Shown here piece by piece: positions 7,019 to 15,072 of a stretch of 40,292 nucleotides of DNA. Under the pieces are notes generated by a model. The model saw nothing but the letters and a program-made list of their open reading frames with translations, was not told the DNA's origin and did not search any database. Each line of letters opens with the position of its first letter. The first letter of the stretch is position 1. The translations under genes and the position numbers were made by a program. This DNA comes from an uncultured Lachnospiraceae bacterium (GTDB lineage Bacteria; Bacillota; Clostridia; Lachnospirales; Lachnospiraceae): NCBI GenBank assembly GCA_947566645.1, contig CANOKL010000040.1:1-40292 (forward strand), written 5' to 3'.

Positions 7019-8311
7019 ATGAGAAAAAGATTAGTTTCAGCTCTGCTTGCAGCCGTGATGGTATCAGGCGCCTTCACGGGATGCGGGAAGACAGAGGAGC
7101 GGGTGAACGAAGACGGGGAATCCGTGATTACCGTGTGGAGCCCCAGCGACGAGCCGGCTATTGAAGAATGGTGGGTCGAAAAAATTGAAGAATTCAATCA
7201 GGCGCATGAGGGGGAGATTGAGCTGCGCCGGGAAGCGATTGTGCGTGCAGATTCTTATGCCTATGAGGATAAGGTTAATGCAGCCATCACGTCCAATGAC
7301 CTGCCGGACATCCTGTATGTGGACGGACCGAACGTGTCCATCTACGCGGCAAATGAGGTGACCCTTCCGCTTGATGACATTTTCTCGGAGGAGGAATGGA
7401 ATGATTTCTTTGATTCTTCCAAACAGCAGAACACTTATGACGGAAAGATCTACGCTGTCGGCGCTACGGAAAGCTCAGTGGCATTGTATTATAATAAGGA
7501 TCTGCTGGATCAGGCGGGAATCTCTATACCGGAGAGCAAAGAGGATGCCTGGACCTGGTCTGAATATTATGAGGCGGCAAAAAAGCTTACAAAAGACGGT
7601 GTGGTAGGAACAAATATTATTATGGATAAGGGCGAGGGGCTTTCCTATGTACTGGAGCAGTTCTGGATCTCGAACGGAACGGATTTTGTAAATGAGGACG
7701 GAAGCTCGGCGGACGGGTATCTGAACAGCCCCGAGGGTGTGGAGGCAGCGAAGTTCCTGAACAGTCTGATCCAGGACGGTTATGCCAATATTGATCCGAT
7801 TCAGAAGGAATTCCATAACGGCAAGGCAGCGACCATGCTGGGCGGTTCCTGGGAGGTGGCAACCCTTGAAAAGGATTATCCGGACCTGAACTGGGGAGTT
7901 ACTTATTTCCCGGTGGCGGACGGAGACGGCGTTCTGACTTCTCCTACCGGAGACTGGGCGGCATCTGTCACAAAGGATGTTCAGGATATGGACGCAGCCA
8001 GGGAAGTGATGCGGTTTCTGTTCTCGGAGGATAATGTGACTACCTATGCACAGGCAATCTCAAAGCCGCCTACCAGAGTCTCCAGTTATGATGTACTGGA
8101 TGAATATAATGAATACCCGCGCTCAATATTCAAAGAGCAGCTTATGGAGACAGGACATCCGAGGCCGAGGACGCCTTCCTACAGCGTGCTGACGGCGGAA
8201 TTCGCGGAGGCCATGCTGAATATTTTCACTGGAGTAGACCCCCAGGAGGCGCTGGATGCGGCGGCGGAAACAACAGACAAGGATTATAAGAAATATTATG
8301 CAAATGATTAG
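7019..8311 (+). CDS. Sugar ABC transporter substrate-binding lipoprotein
   Basis: A 430-aa family-1 extracellular solute-binding protein. A lipoprotein signal peptide (MRKRLVSALLAAVMVSGAFTGC) puts the lipidated cysteine at residue 22. The mature part shows the usual two-lobe features (ITVWSPSDEPAIEEWW near the N-terminus, LPDILYVDG, WAASVTKD). It should be anchored outside the membrane and deliver a fructose-containing oligosaccharide to the two permeases encoded next. AAGGAG stands upstream of ATG 7019. Confidence 0.92.
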   Translation: MRKRLVSALLAAVMVSGAFTGCGKTEERVNEDGESVITVWSPSDEPAIEEWWVEKIEEFNQAHEGEIELRREAIVRADSYAYEDKVNAAITSNDLPDILYVDGPNVSIYAANEVTLPLDDIFSEEEWNDFFDSSKQQNTYDGKIYAVGATESSVALYYNKDLLDQAGISIPESKEDAWTWSEYYEAAKKLTKDGVVGTNIIMDKGEGLSYVLEQFWISNGTDFVNEDGSSADGYLNSPEGVEAAKFLNSLIQDGYANIDPIQKEFHNGKAATMLGGSWEVATLEKDYPDLNWGVTYFPVADGDGVLTSPTGDWAASVTKDVQDMDAAREVMRFLFSEDNVTTYAQAISKPPTRVSSYDVLDEYNEYPRSIFKEQLMETGHPRPRTPSYSVLTAEFAEAMLNIFTGVDPQEALDAAAETTDKDYKKYYAND

Positions 8312-8326
8312 CGAGGAGGATTGGTT

Positions 8327-9211
8327 ATGCAAAAATCAGTAAATAAAGCGAGCGAGAGAAAAGCGGCTTATATCTTTATCCTTCCGGCAGTGGTTCTGCT
8401 GGCAGCGTTTTTGATCTACCCGTCTTTACAGACGATCCGGTATGCGTTTACGGACTATAATATCATGCGCCCGGACCGGATTGTATTCTGCGGGCTCAAT
8501 AATTTTGTGGAACTGTTCCAGGATGCGGATTTCTGGATTGCAGTGAAGAATACGTTATATTTTACCGTTCTGGTCGTACCCTTTCAGACGGTGATTGCAC
8601 TTGCACTGGCTCTTCTGATCTCGTCCAGAAGAAGAGGTGTGTCCATCTTCCGTGCGGCTTATTTCAGCCCTCAGGTTACCTCTATGGTAGTCGTTGCAAT
8701 CCTTTGGACTGTAATGTACAATTCAAGTCCGGACAGCGGGCTTCTCAATGCGCTTCTGGTGAATCTCGGACTGGAGCCTTGCGGATTCCTGAATGATCCG
8801 GACACGGCCATGAATTCCATTATATTTATGTCTGCATGGCAGGGAGCCGGATATCAGATGATGATCTTCCTGGCAGGGCTGCAGGGAATCTCTCCGGAGC
8901 AGTACGAGGCAGCTTCCATAGACGGAGCCGGGAAAATTGCAAGCTTTTTCTATGTGACACTTCCGGGGCTTAAGAATGTCATCCAGTATGTTGTAATGAT
9001 TACGGTTATCCAGGCTATGAAGCTCTTTACACAGCCTTATGTTATGACCAAGGGAGGACCGCAGAATTCCACCAGAACCCTGGTGTACTACATCTATGAA
9101 CAGGGCTTTCAGAAGAGGAATTTTGGGTATGCCTGTGCAGTGGCGGCTATTTTCTTTGTGATTGTGATCAGTCTGTCACTGGGCATGAAGAAGATTATTA
9201 AAGCAGATTAG
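8327..9211 (+). CDS. Sugar ABC transporter permease (MalF/UgpA type)
   Basis: A 294-aa integral membrane protein with six predicted helices and the cytoplasmic EAA loop YEAASIDGAGKIASFFYVTLPG, which contacts the ATPase. I use ATG 8327, since AGGAGG ends 7 nt upstream; a TTG at 8321 lies too close to that site. It pairs with the next gene as the transmembrane heterodimer of a CUT1-type importer. Confidence 0.92.
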   Translation: MQKSVNKASERKAAYIFILPAVVLLAAFLIYPSLQTIRYAFTDYNIMRPDRIVFCGLNNFVELFQDADFWIAVKNTLYFTVLVVPFQTVIALALALLISSRRRGVSIFRAAYFSPQVTSMVVVAILWTVMYNSSPDSGLLNALLVNLGLEPCGFLNDPDTAMNSIIFMSAWQGAGYQMMIFLAGLQGISPEQYEAASIDGAGKIASFFYVTLPGLKNVIQYVVMITVIQAMKLFTQPYVMTKGGPQNSTRTLVYYIYEQGFQKRNFGYACAVAAIFFVIVISLSLGMKKIIKAD

Positions 9212-9232
9212 GCCTGGAAAGGAGAAAATATT

Positions 9233-10069
9233 ATGACAAAGAAAAAAACACTGGGAAATGTCGCATTTTATCTTGGCAATACTTTGATTGCATTAATCTT
9301 TGTATCGCCGCTGATCTGGATGATCTCCTCATCCCTGAAACCGGAAGCGGAGATTTTTAAAGGGCTGAATACACTGGCTACCTTTATTCCTAAAGCAGCG
9401 TCCTTTAGCAACTATGTAGAAGTATTTGAGAGAATCAATATGTGGAAATTCATTGGAAACAGCCTGTTTTATGTTCTGGTGATTATCCTTCTGGATCTGT
9501 TGGTAAATTCCATCTGTGGATATGCGCTGGCAAAATTCGAATTTAAGGGAAAAGGGCTGCTGCTCACACTGGTCATCAGTCTGATGGTATTTCCGGCGGA
9601 GGCAATTATGCTTCCGATGTACAGGGAGATGGCGGATCTGGGCTGGATCAACTCCTGGGCTTCCCTGATTGTCCCGTTTGTGGCAAAGTGTTTCAGTATC
9701 TATATGTTCCGCCAGTTCTTCATGGATATTCCGGATGAGCTGCTGGAGGCAGCGGCTATTGACGGATGCGGACCGGTCCGGACATTTTTCAAGGTCGTAA
9801 TGCCCATCTCGGGAACCGTGTATGCGACAATCTTTATCCTGGATTTTGTTGCACACTGGAATGACTTTATGTGGCCGCTGTTAGTAGTCACAGGAGAAGA
9901 AAAGCGTACCATCCAGCTTGCGATTCAGACATTCTTTGGATCTAAGCCGATTAACTATGGACCGATTATGGCGTCCCTGACGATTTCAGCGATTCCGATG
10001 CTGATTATGTTTATCTTCCTCCAGAAATATTATGTGGAAGGAATTGCGTCTACTGGAATTAAGGGATAA
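9233..10069 (+). CDS. Sugar ABC transporter permease (MalG/UgpE type)
   Basis: A 278-aa, six-helix permease with the EAA loop LEAAAIDGCGPVRTFFKVVMP. It has AAAGGAG before ATG 9233 and starts 21 nt after the first permease. No ATP-binding subunit gene follows. In Firmicutes, CUT1 importers often share one ATPase (MsmK/MsmX) encoded elsewhere, and that is the likely arrangement here. Confidence 0.92.
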   Translation: MTKKKTLGNVAFYLGNTLIALIFVSPLIWMISSSLKPEAEIFKGLNTLATFIPKAASFSNYVEVFERINMWKFIGNSLFYVLVIILLDLLVNSICGYALAKFEFKGKGLLLTLVISLMVFPAEAIMLPMYREMADLGWINSWASLIVPFVAKCFSIYMFRQFFMDIPDELLEAAAIDGCGPVRTFFKVVMPISGTVYATIFILDFVAHWNDFMWPLLVVTGEEKRTIQLAIQTFFGSKPINYGPIMASLTISAIPMLIMFIFLQKYYVEGIASTGIKG

Positions 10070-10199
10070 CAATATATACTCATGGCCGATGAAATCTGCC
10101 GTGAGTACCGCAAAAGCCGTAGCCGCAAAGCAGGATACTTCCTTATGCGGCTGTGCGTATCATGCCGGAAGCAGAGAATAAAAAATGGGAGGGAAAGCT
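10070..10199 (+). other. Hairpin-rich spacer inside the fructoside operon
   Basis: Two stem-loops separate the permease gene from the YesL-like gene: ACTCATGGC with GCCGTGAGT (one G-T pair) at about 10079-10107, and AGCCGCA with TGCGGCT at about 10124-10154. The second overlaps the 29-bp segment repeated in reverse at 33544-33572. There is no T-run, so these are more likely mRNA-processing or partial attenuation structures than a terminator. Confidence 0.5.
10136..10164. repeat. 29-bp dispersed repeat, copy 1
   Basis: The reverse complement matches 33544-33572 with one mismatch. It lies just upstream of the YesL-like gene, its 5' half forming part of the AGCCGCA/TGCGGCT stem. Confidence 0.75.
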
Positions 10200-10817
10200 A
10201 TGTCAGAAGTCTTTCATACAGAAAGCAGATTATTCCGAATTGTTGAAAAAATTCTGAATCTGATCAAATTGAATATATTATGGATTCTTTTTTCCATTCC
10301 GCTGGTGACAGGAGGCGCGGCGCTCTGTGCGCTTCACGTAACGGCGGTAAAGATTCTGAAGGATGAGGAAGGATATGTGTTGCGGGATTTCCTGCAGGTA
10401 TTCAGAAGTAAGATGAGAGTCTCCCTGAAGCTGTGGCTTCCGCTTCTTCTGGCAGCAGGAGTGCTCCTTTTTGACGGCATGTTCTGGAGAAATATGGAAG
10501 GAAGCTTTGCAGACAGCATGAGAGTGCTTGTCTGCATCCTGTCCGGATTGTGGCTCGTACTGGTAATCTATGTATTCCCGCTGGCAGCGAGAATGGATGT
10601 ACCGGCAAGAGTAACGTACCGCAATGGTATCCTTCTGATGTTCAAGTACCTGCCCCAGTCTGTGTATCTATTATTTATTACAGGCCTCTTTTTGGCGGCA
10701 GGACTTCTGTGGACTCCTGTATTCTTTATGTGGGTACTTTCCGGCGGCTCCCTTATGGCTGCGATTCACGGGAAAATGCTGATGTGGATCTTTGAAAAAG
10801 AAAAAGTGGGTTCCTAA
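10200..10817 (+). CDS. YesL-like (DUF624) membrane protein
   Basis: A 205-aa protein with about five hydrophobic helices, matching the YesL/DUF624 pattern (RIVEKILNLIKLNILWILFS, then a glycine-rich loop and RDFLQVFRSKMR). Members are commonly found beside CUT1 sugar importers, and their exact role is unsettled. I use ATG 10200, with GGGAGG 7 nt upstream; ATG 10185 has no ribosome site. It is probably co-transcribed with the GH32/ABC genes, with lower expression given the hairpins before it. Confidence 0.85.
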   Translation: MSEVFHTESRLFRIVEKILNLIKLNILWILFSIPLVTGGAALCALHVTAVKILKDEEGYVLRDFLQVFRSKMRVSLKLWLPLLLAAGVLLFDGMFWRNMEGSFADSMRVLVCILSGLWLVLVIYVFPLAARMDVPARVTYRNGILLMFKYLPQSVYLLFITGLFLAAGLLWTPVFFMWVLSGGSLMAAIHGKMLMWIFEKEKVGS

Positions 10818-10834
10818 GGAAGGCTTATGGAAAT

Positions 10835-10864
10835 CTGCCGTGACCAGGCAGCGTTCTTTTTTCT
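10835..10864 (+). terminator. Probable terminator of the fructoside operon
   Basis: A short stem CTGCC/GGCAG with a 7-nt loop is followed by a run rich in T (TTCTTTTTTC), 17 bases after the YesL-like stop codon. Confidence 0.5.
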
Positions 10865-11272
10865 TAATGATACTGATTTCGGATAAATCCATGGTCTGCA
10901 GTGTCTGCATATTCTGACAATGGTGGAATAGCCCGATCTGTCTGCCATCAGCATGACAGCTCCTGTCATTTTGAAAAAATGTTACTGTGAACGGAGTGAA
11001 CAGTAACAAAAAAATGTTAGAACAAGCATTGTTTAGTATCATTTCTATCAAATCTATGGTAAAATCATGTATTATAGAGTTATCGCAGATTGCATATTGC
11101 AGATAACACGCCGGAGAATGCGGTTATCTTTAATAGTAACCCGCATCCAGTCAGCGTAGCCCACTACGCCTTCTTCATTTGGAACAAATTTTCCACAATT
11201 TGTGACGTACATCTGGCAGAAAGCAATTTTCAAACACGCTCTATAGCAGTTTAGTTTATAGGAGATATTGAA
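10865..11272. other. Repeat-rich intergenic region before the defence-like operon
   Basis: About 400 bases without a credible gene. The region contains the GTTACTGT...ACAGTAAC palindrome (listed separately), a hairpin AGATAAC/GTTATCT at 11101-11129, an AATAGTAAC end-like motif at 11131-11139, a GCGTAG/CTACGC hairpin near 11155-11170 resembling the one inserted at 15658-15749, and ACAAATT/AATTTGT near 11183-11203. The promoter of the downstream operon must lie here, but I see no consensus pair. It looks like a graveyard of small palindromic elements. Confidence 0.5.
10981..11007. repeat. 27-bp palindromic mini-element
   Basis: GTTACTGT and ACAGTAAC face each other across an 11-base centre. 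The ends resemble the 14-bp inverted ends (GTTACTATTCACGG) of the MITE-like elements at 20088 and 20536. The eight bases on each side are GAAAAAAT and AAAAAAAT, a near-duplicate consistent with an old target-site duplication, although the run of A makes chance likely. Confidence 0.5.
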
Positions 11273-12466
11273 ATGGAAAGAATATATGATGACAATAGCA
11301 TAGACGTTAAAATAGGTAAATTAGAAGCAGAAGAAGCAGGTGTTGATTATGAAATTGAAGATATTGAAAACGAAAACGATGTGGAAGAGGAAAAAGAACG
11401 GCCATTCGATGCTGAGAAAATAAGAGTAGATCAGCAAATGCTGTCAGTGAAGTATATGCTGGAGCTGATGGATCAAGATTTAATTGAATTAAATCCGGGA
11501 TACCAGAGAAGACGTGTTTGGAAAGATAATAAGAAAAAGTCATTATTGATTGAGTCTTTAATGTTACGAATACCAATTCCGGCATTCTATTTTTACGAAA
11601 ATGAAGATGGGAAATACCAAGTGATCGACGGACAGCAAAGACTTACAACGATAAAAGAATTCGTGGATGGCAAGTTTCGCCTGAATGGGCTAGAGTATTT
11701 AGGAAAGGAATACAATAAAAGAAAATTTAAGGACTTAGATACAAAATATATTCAAAGAATTTATCGCACACAGATTGCGGTCAACATTTTGGATGCCAGA
11801 TCACCCAAAAATGTTATTTATGATATTTTTAGACGCGTTAATACTGGAGGCGTTAATTTGAACCCTCAGGAGATGAGAAATGCGATCTGTAAGCAGGAAG
11901 TACGGGATTTCCTGGTAAAAAGCACTCGAAATGAAAACTATGTTATGGCAACGAGAGGAAGAGTAAAGGATGACAGAATGGATTCCCAGGAGCTTGTTCT
12001 TCGATTCTATGCGTTTTATAAGGCATATAATTATGAAAAAAATATTTTGTATTATGATTATCCTAATATTGCAGCAATGCTTGATGATGCAATTGAAAAT
12101 TTAAACAAAATGAGTTTGGAAAGAAGAGAGGAGCTGTTCGAAAAATTTGACTTGGCAATGAAAAGATCGTATGAGGCATTTGGCAAATATGCTTTTTCAA
12201 AAATCCAAAAGGAGGGAAACGGAGTCAAGAGAAATCTGGATTATATCAACAAATCATTATTTTCCTCTTTTTCTGTTTTATTATTGGACTCTGACTATGA
12301 TAATGTGAGCATAAGAGCATACCAAGGGAAGCTATTACTAGGATTAGCAGATGCCTTGGAAGATCATTATTATACAAACTCAATTACAGTTGGTACTGGA
12401 GATAAAAGAAATGTGTATGCAAACTTCGAGTATTCGAGAAAGGTGTTGGAAGAATGTCTGAGATAA
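11273..12466 (+). CDS. DUF262 domain protein, first gene of a defence-like operon
   Basis: A 397-aa protein. Residues 1-48 are strongly acidic and probably disordered. A DUF262 domain (ParB/Srx-like fold, the GmrS part of GmrSD) follows, with NPGYQRRRVW at 74-83, the hallmark DGQQR at 119-123, and FRRVNTGGVNLNPQEMRNAI near 196-215. The C-terminal half is helical. There is no HNH (DUF1524) domain, so this is not a full GmrSD or SspE nuclease. GGAG stands 8 nt before ATG 11273. It overlaps the ATPase gene by 13 nt. AT-rich codon use differs from the sugar genes upstream, which suggests transfer. DUF262 proteins in phage defence sense or cut modified DNA using nucleotide hydrolysis; the activity here is unproven. 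Confidence 0.85.
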   Translation: MERIYDDNSIDVKIGKLEAEEAGVDYEIEDIENENDVEEEKERPFDAEKIRVDQQMLSVKYMLELMDQDLIELNPGYQRRRVWKDNKKKSLLIESLMLRIPIPAFYFYENEDGKYQVIDGQQRLTTIKEFVDGKFRLNGLEYLGKEYNKRKFKDLDTKYIQRIYRTQIAVNILDARSPKNVIYDIFRRVNTGGVNLNPQEMRNAICKQEVRDFLVKSTRNENYVMATRGRVKDDRMDSQELVLRFYAFYKAYNYEKNILYYDYPNIAAMLDDAIENLNKMSLERREELFEKFDLAMKRSYEAFGKYAFSKIQKEGNGVKRNLDYINKSLFSSFSVLLLDSDYDNVSIRAYQGKLLLGLADALEDHYYTNSITVGTGDKRNVYANFEYSRKVLEECLR

Positions 12467-13578
12467 AAATAGAGAAAATATTACTAAAAAATTTTAAGTG
12501 CCATAAGAATTTTGAGACTGATCTGAGAGATTTGAATATTCTTACAGGAAGTAATGCGGCAGGAAAATCCAGTTTGGTTCAGGCATTGCTTCTGGCATAT
12601 AAAAGCTGGAAAGAGTGCGAAAAAAAACGGATTAATACAAACAAAATATATGGCATGAACATGGGAATACCCATGAATATCGTTTCAGAAGATTTAGAAG
12701 AGAGGAATATAGATATTGAATTGTATCTTAATGGGATTAAAAATAAAGTTTTGCTTGGTCTGCCTGATGATAATGATGAAATATCTTTTGATATTTGTAA
12801 TTATGAAGAAATTCTGGAAGCCAAAGAGCACGGATTTAATTTGGGAAAAATTTCTCTTTTCTATTTAAATGCAGAACGAAAAGGTCCAAGAATTGTATCA
12901 TTTATCAATGATATCGTACCCTATTCAGTAGGAAATACTGGAGAAAATACAGGTTATGTTCTTAGTGAAATGGATAAACTTCAAAAAATAAGTGGGGATT
13001 TCCGATTACCTAAGGATTTGAGGATATCTCAAATTGATAGATTTTCCGCCAATTGTGAAGAATGGCTGAATGTTATTATTCCAGATACAAAGATACGATA
13101 TAATGTTGATGTGGAAAAAAATATTACTACAGTGATGCTGCAGAATCAGGGAGAGTTTCATCTGCCTATCGCTACTGGTTTTGGCATTACTTATGTACTT
13201 CCAATTATTGTTCAGGCATTAGCAGCAGGCATGATTAAAAATTCCGTGTTAATTGTAGAGAATCCGGAAGCGCATCTGCACCCATTAAGTCAGTCCCGGT
13301 TAGGTAAATTTTTGGCATTAGTGGCAGTGAATGGTGTACAGGTAGTATTGGAAACACACAGTGAACATATTGTAGATGGGTGCAGAATTCAAATTGCGAG
13401 GGAGAAGCAATGTGAAAATATGAAGATCGTATTTTTTGAAAAAAAAGACAATAAAAGTGTCTGCAAAAGTATTAATATAATGGATAATGGAGAACTTGAA
13501 GAATGGCCAGATGGATTTTTTGATCAAAAACGGACAGATTTGCGGGAATTACTGGAGATGAGGAGATGTGGAAATTAG
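12454..13578 (+). CDS. AAA ATPase (ABC/SMC-like, DUF3696 type), second gene of the operon
   Basis: A 374-aa P-loop ATPase. Walker A is TGSNAAGKSS at residues 31-40. The Walker B/signature region ENPEAHLHPLSQSRLGKF lies near 269-286 and is followed by ETHSEHIVDG, the switch histidine motif. This arrangement (ExPEAHLHP then THSE) is typical of AAA_15/AAA_21 and DUF3696 ATPases related to OLD and RecF-type proteins. It has no TOPRIM nuclease tail, unlike OLD, and so probably powers or gates a separate effector. It overlaps both neighbours by 13 nt, which argues for stoichiometric co-translation with the DUF262 protein and the third protein. Confidence 0.85.
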   Translation: MSEIKIEKILLKNFKCHKNFETDLRDLNILTGSNAAGKSSLVQALLLAYKSWKECEKKRINTNKIYGMNMGIPMNIVSEDLEERNIDIELYLNGIKNKVLLGLPDDNDEISFDICNYEEILEAKEHGFNLGKISLFYLNAERKGPRIVSFINDIVPYSVGNTGENTGYVLSEMDKLQKISGDFRLPKDLRISQIDRFSANCEEWLNVIIPDTKIRYNVDVEKNITTVMLQNQGEFHLPIATGFGITYVLPIIVQALAAGMIKNSVLIVENPEAHLHPLSQSRLGKFLALVAVNGVQVVLETHSEHIVDGCRIQIAREKQCENMKIVFFEKKDNKSVCKSINIMDNGELEEWPDGFFDQKRTDLRELLEMRRCGN

Positions 13579-14420
13579 ATTTTTTTATATTACCTTCAAA
13601 AGACTATAAAGATATAAATGAAGAGGATATATATGAGTTTGGGGAGAAGGCAGAGTATTTAAATAGAACTGAGAAATTCTATATTCCAACTGAATTTTAT
13701 GATATATCAGATAAAAATAATATAACAGCGTTAGATTTTCTGTATGAAAATGATCAAAATGATTTGTCGGATTATTTTTTAGAAATTATATCAAAACAAA
13801 GGACATGTCAAGATACATATATAGATATCGAAAGAAAAAAGGAGTATGGGTATCTGCCAATATGTGAAAATGATATAACAGAAATAATCACACAAATATG
13901 TGTTAAAAATGTAAAAGATACGGAAGAAGAAAAATATTTAAGAGTTAATGATATAATTCGAATAAAACGATATTACTTGAAAAAAGTTGACAATTACAAA
14001 AGATTTGAAGATAGGGTGAGGGAGTGTTTCCCTAATCTTGTATTTCACAATGATGCGTTCAAATATATAGAAAAACTGGGGAAGTATTCTGAGGCTGCAG
14101 AGGAATTGGTCAGACACCTGGCAATATTAAATGATGTTGGGCAGAGACTGTTCTATTACCATAATAAAAATGAGAAAGATACATTAGATGAACTTAAATC
14201 CAGGTACGACATAGTGTGTTCAGGAAAGGGCTCAAAGGAAGAAAAAAGTTATAACAAAGATATGTTTTATAATGGCAGGAGATTTCAATTAACGTGTAAT
14301 CCACATACGAAATTTTATAGAGAAGGAACTAGTCAACGGATTTATTTCTGTTGGGGACGGGACGAAATAGAAAGCCATAGCATTATCGTTGTTCGAATAG
14401 GTGACCATTGGACGAAATAG
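13566..14420 (+). CDS. Unknown protein, third gene of the DUF262/ATPase operon
   Basis: A 284-aa protein I cannot assign to a family. The N-terminal half is acidic and rich in Asp, Glu, Tyr and Asn (DINEEDIYEFGEKAEYLNR). The middle is helical (YIEKLGKYSEAAEELVRHLA). The last 60 residues are compact and basic, with strand-like segments (FQLTCNPHTKF, QRIYFCWGRDE, SIIVVRIGDHW). The closing strands and the terminal IGDHW recall small RelE-like or nuclease domains, but this is weak. There are no membrane helices or signal peptide. It is translationally coupled to the ATPase gene (13-nt overlap), so it is the likely effector or specificity part of the three-gene system. Confidence 0.7.
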   Translation: MWKLDFFILPSKDYKDINEEDIYEFGEKAEYLNRTEKFYIPTEFYDISDKNNITALDFLYENDQNDLSDYFLEIISKQRTCQDTYIDIERKKEYGYLPICENDITEIITQICVKNVKDTEEEKYLRVNDIIRIKRYYLKKVDNYKRFEDRVRECFPNLVFHNDAFKYIEKLGKYSEAAEELVRHLAILNDVGQRLFYYHNKNEKDTLDELKSRYDIVCSGKGSKEEKSYNKDMFYNGRRFQLTCNPHTKFYREGTSQRIYFCWGRDEIESHSIIVVRIGDHWTK

Positions 14421-14594
14421 AAAACGGGGGATAAATTTCCGGTATCTTGAACAGTAACAATGTTCTTGCTGGCTGTTAGTAAATACGATAAGTTGTAAAT
14501 GTCCGTTTTTTATGATAGAATGCCCTTATATTGACAGGCAGTTTTAAGTTTCCAGGACAGACTGAAATTTGGTGAGGGAGGAATACGGTTCAGC

Positions 14595-15025
14595 AATTAT
14601 TTTGGGTTTACGGAAGGAGAGGTTGGCCGCCTTTTTGATATTTTCCTTAAAACAACGAAGAATCCCAAGATTACATTAGAAGACCTGCGGATATGGTATG
14701 ACGGCTACCATACGGCATCTGGGGAAAGATTATACAATCCCCGGTCAGTCGTGTGCGCGCTGTCCAATAACCAGCTTGCTAATTACTGGACCAGTTCAGG
14801 GCCGTATGATGAAATATTCTTTTATATAAAAAATAATATTGAAGCTGTCCGGGACGATCTGGTTCTGATGACTGCAGAAGAAGGAGTGGAAGCAGTAATC
14901 CAAAACTATGCTGCCGTTTCGTATTTACCGGGCGGGTTCTGGCTGTAGGAATTAGTTATAGCAAAAAAACGAAGAAACATTCCTGCAGAGTGGAAGTGTT
15001 AGATACGAAGCGAAATCTGCTATGA
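14595..15025 (+). pseudogene. Remnant of an AAA-ATPase-like / PD-(D/E)XK family gene
   Basis: Translated fragments match the family whose intact member is at 38528-40126: NYFGFTEGEVGRLF, LEDLRIWYDGYHTASGERLYNPRSVV, LANYWTSSGPYDEI and AVIQNYAA. The frame then shifts near 14940, and VGISYSKKTKKHSCRVEVL, the usual C-terminal strand set, appears in another frame and ends at 15025. The N-terminal ATPase half and the nuclease core between YAAV and VGIS are missing, so there has been a 5' truncation, an internal deletion and a frameshift. It is not functional. Confidence 0.8.
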
Positions 15026-15072
15026 AACCCAATTATGCGGTGCTGTACCAGATGATGAAGGATGAAGGTATT

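Noticed and set aside
11273..12466. Calling the DUF262 gene a GmrSD type IV restriction enzyme
   Set aside because: No HNH/DUF1524 domain is present in this protein or visible in the two following genes.
14751..14948. 65-codon frame starting MCALSNNQLANYW as an independent small gene
   Set aside because: It is a piece of the decayed AAA-ATPase-like gene; the homologous frame extends upstream past this Met and no ribosome site precedes it.
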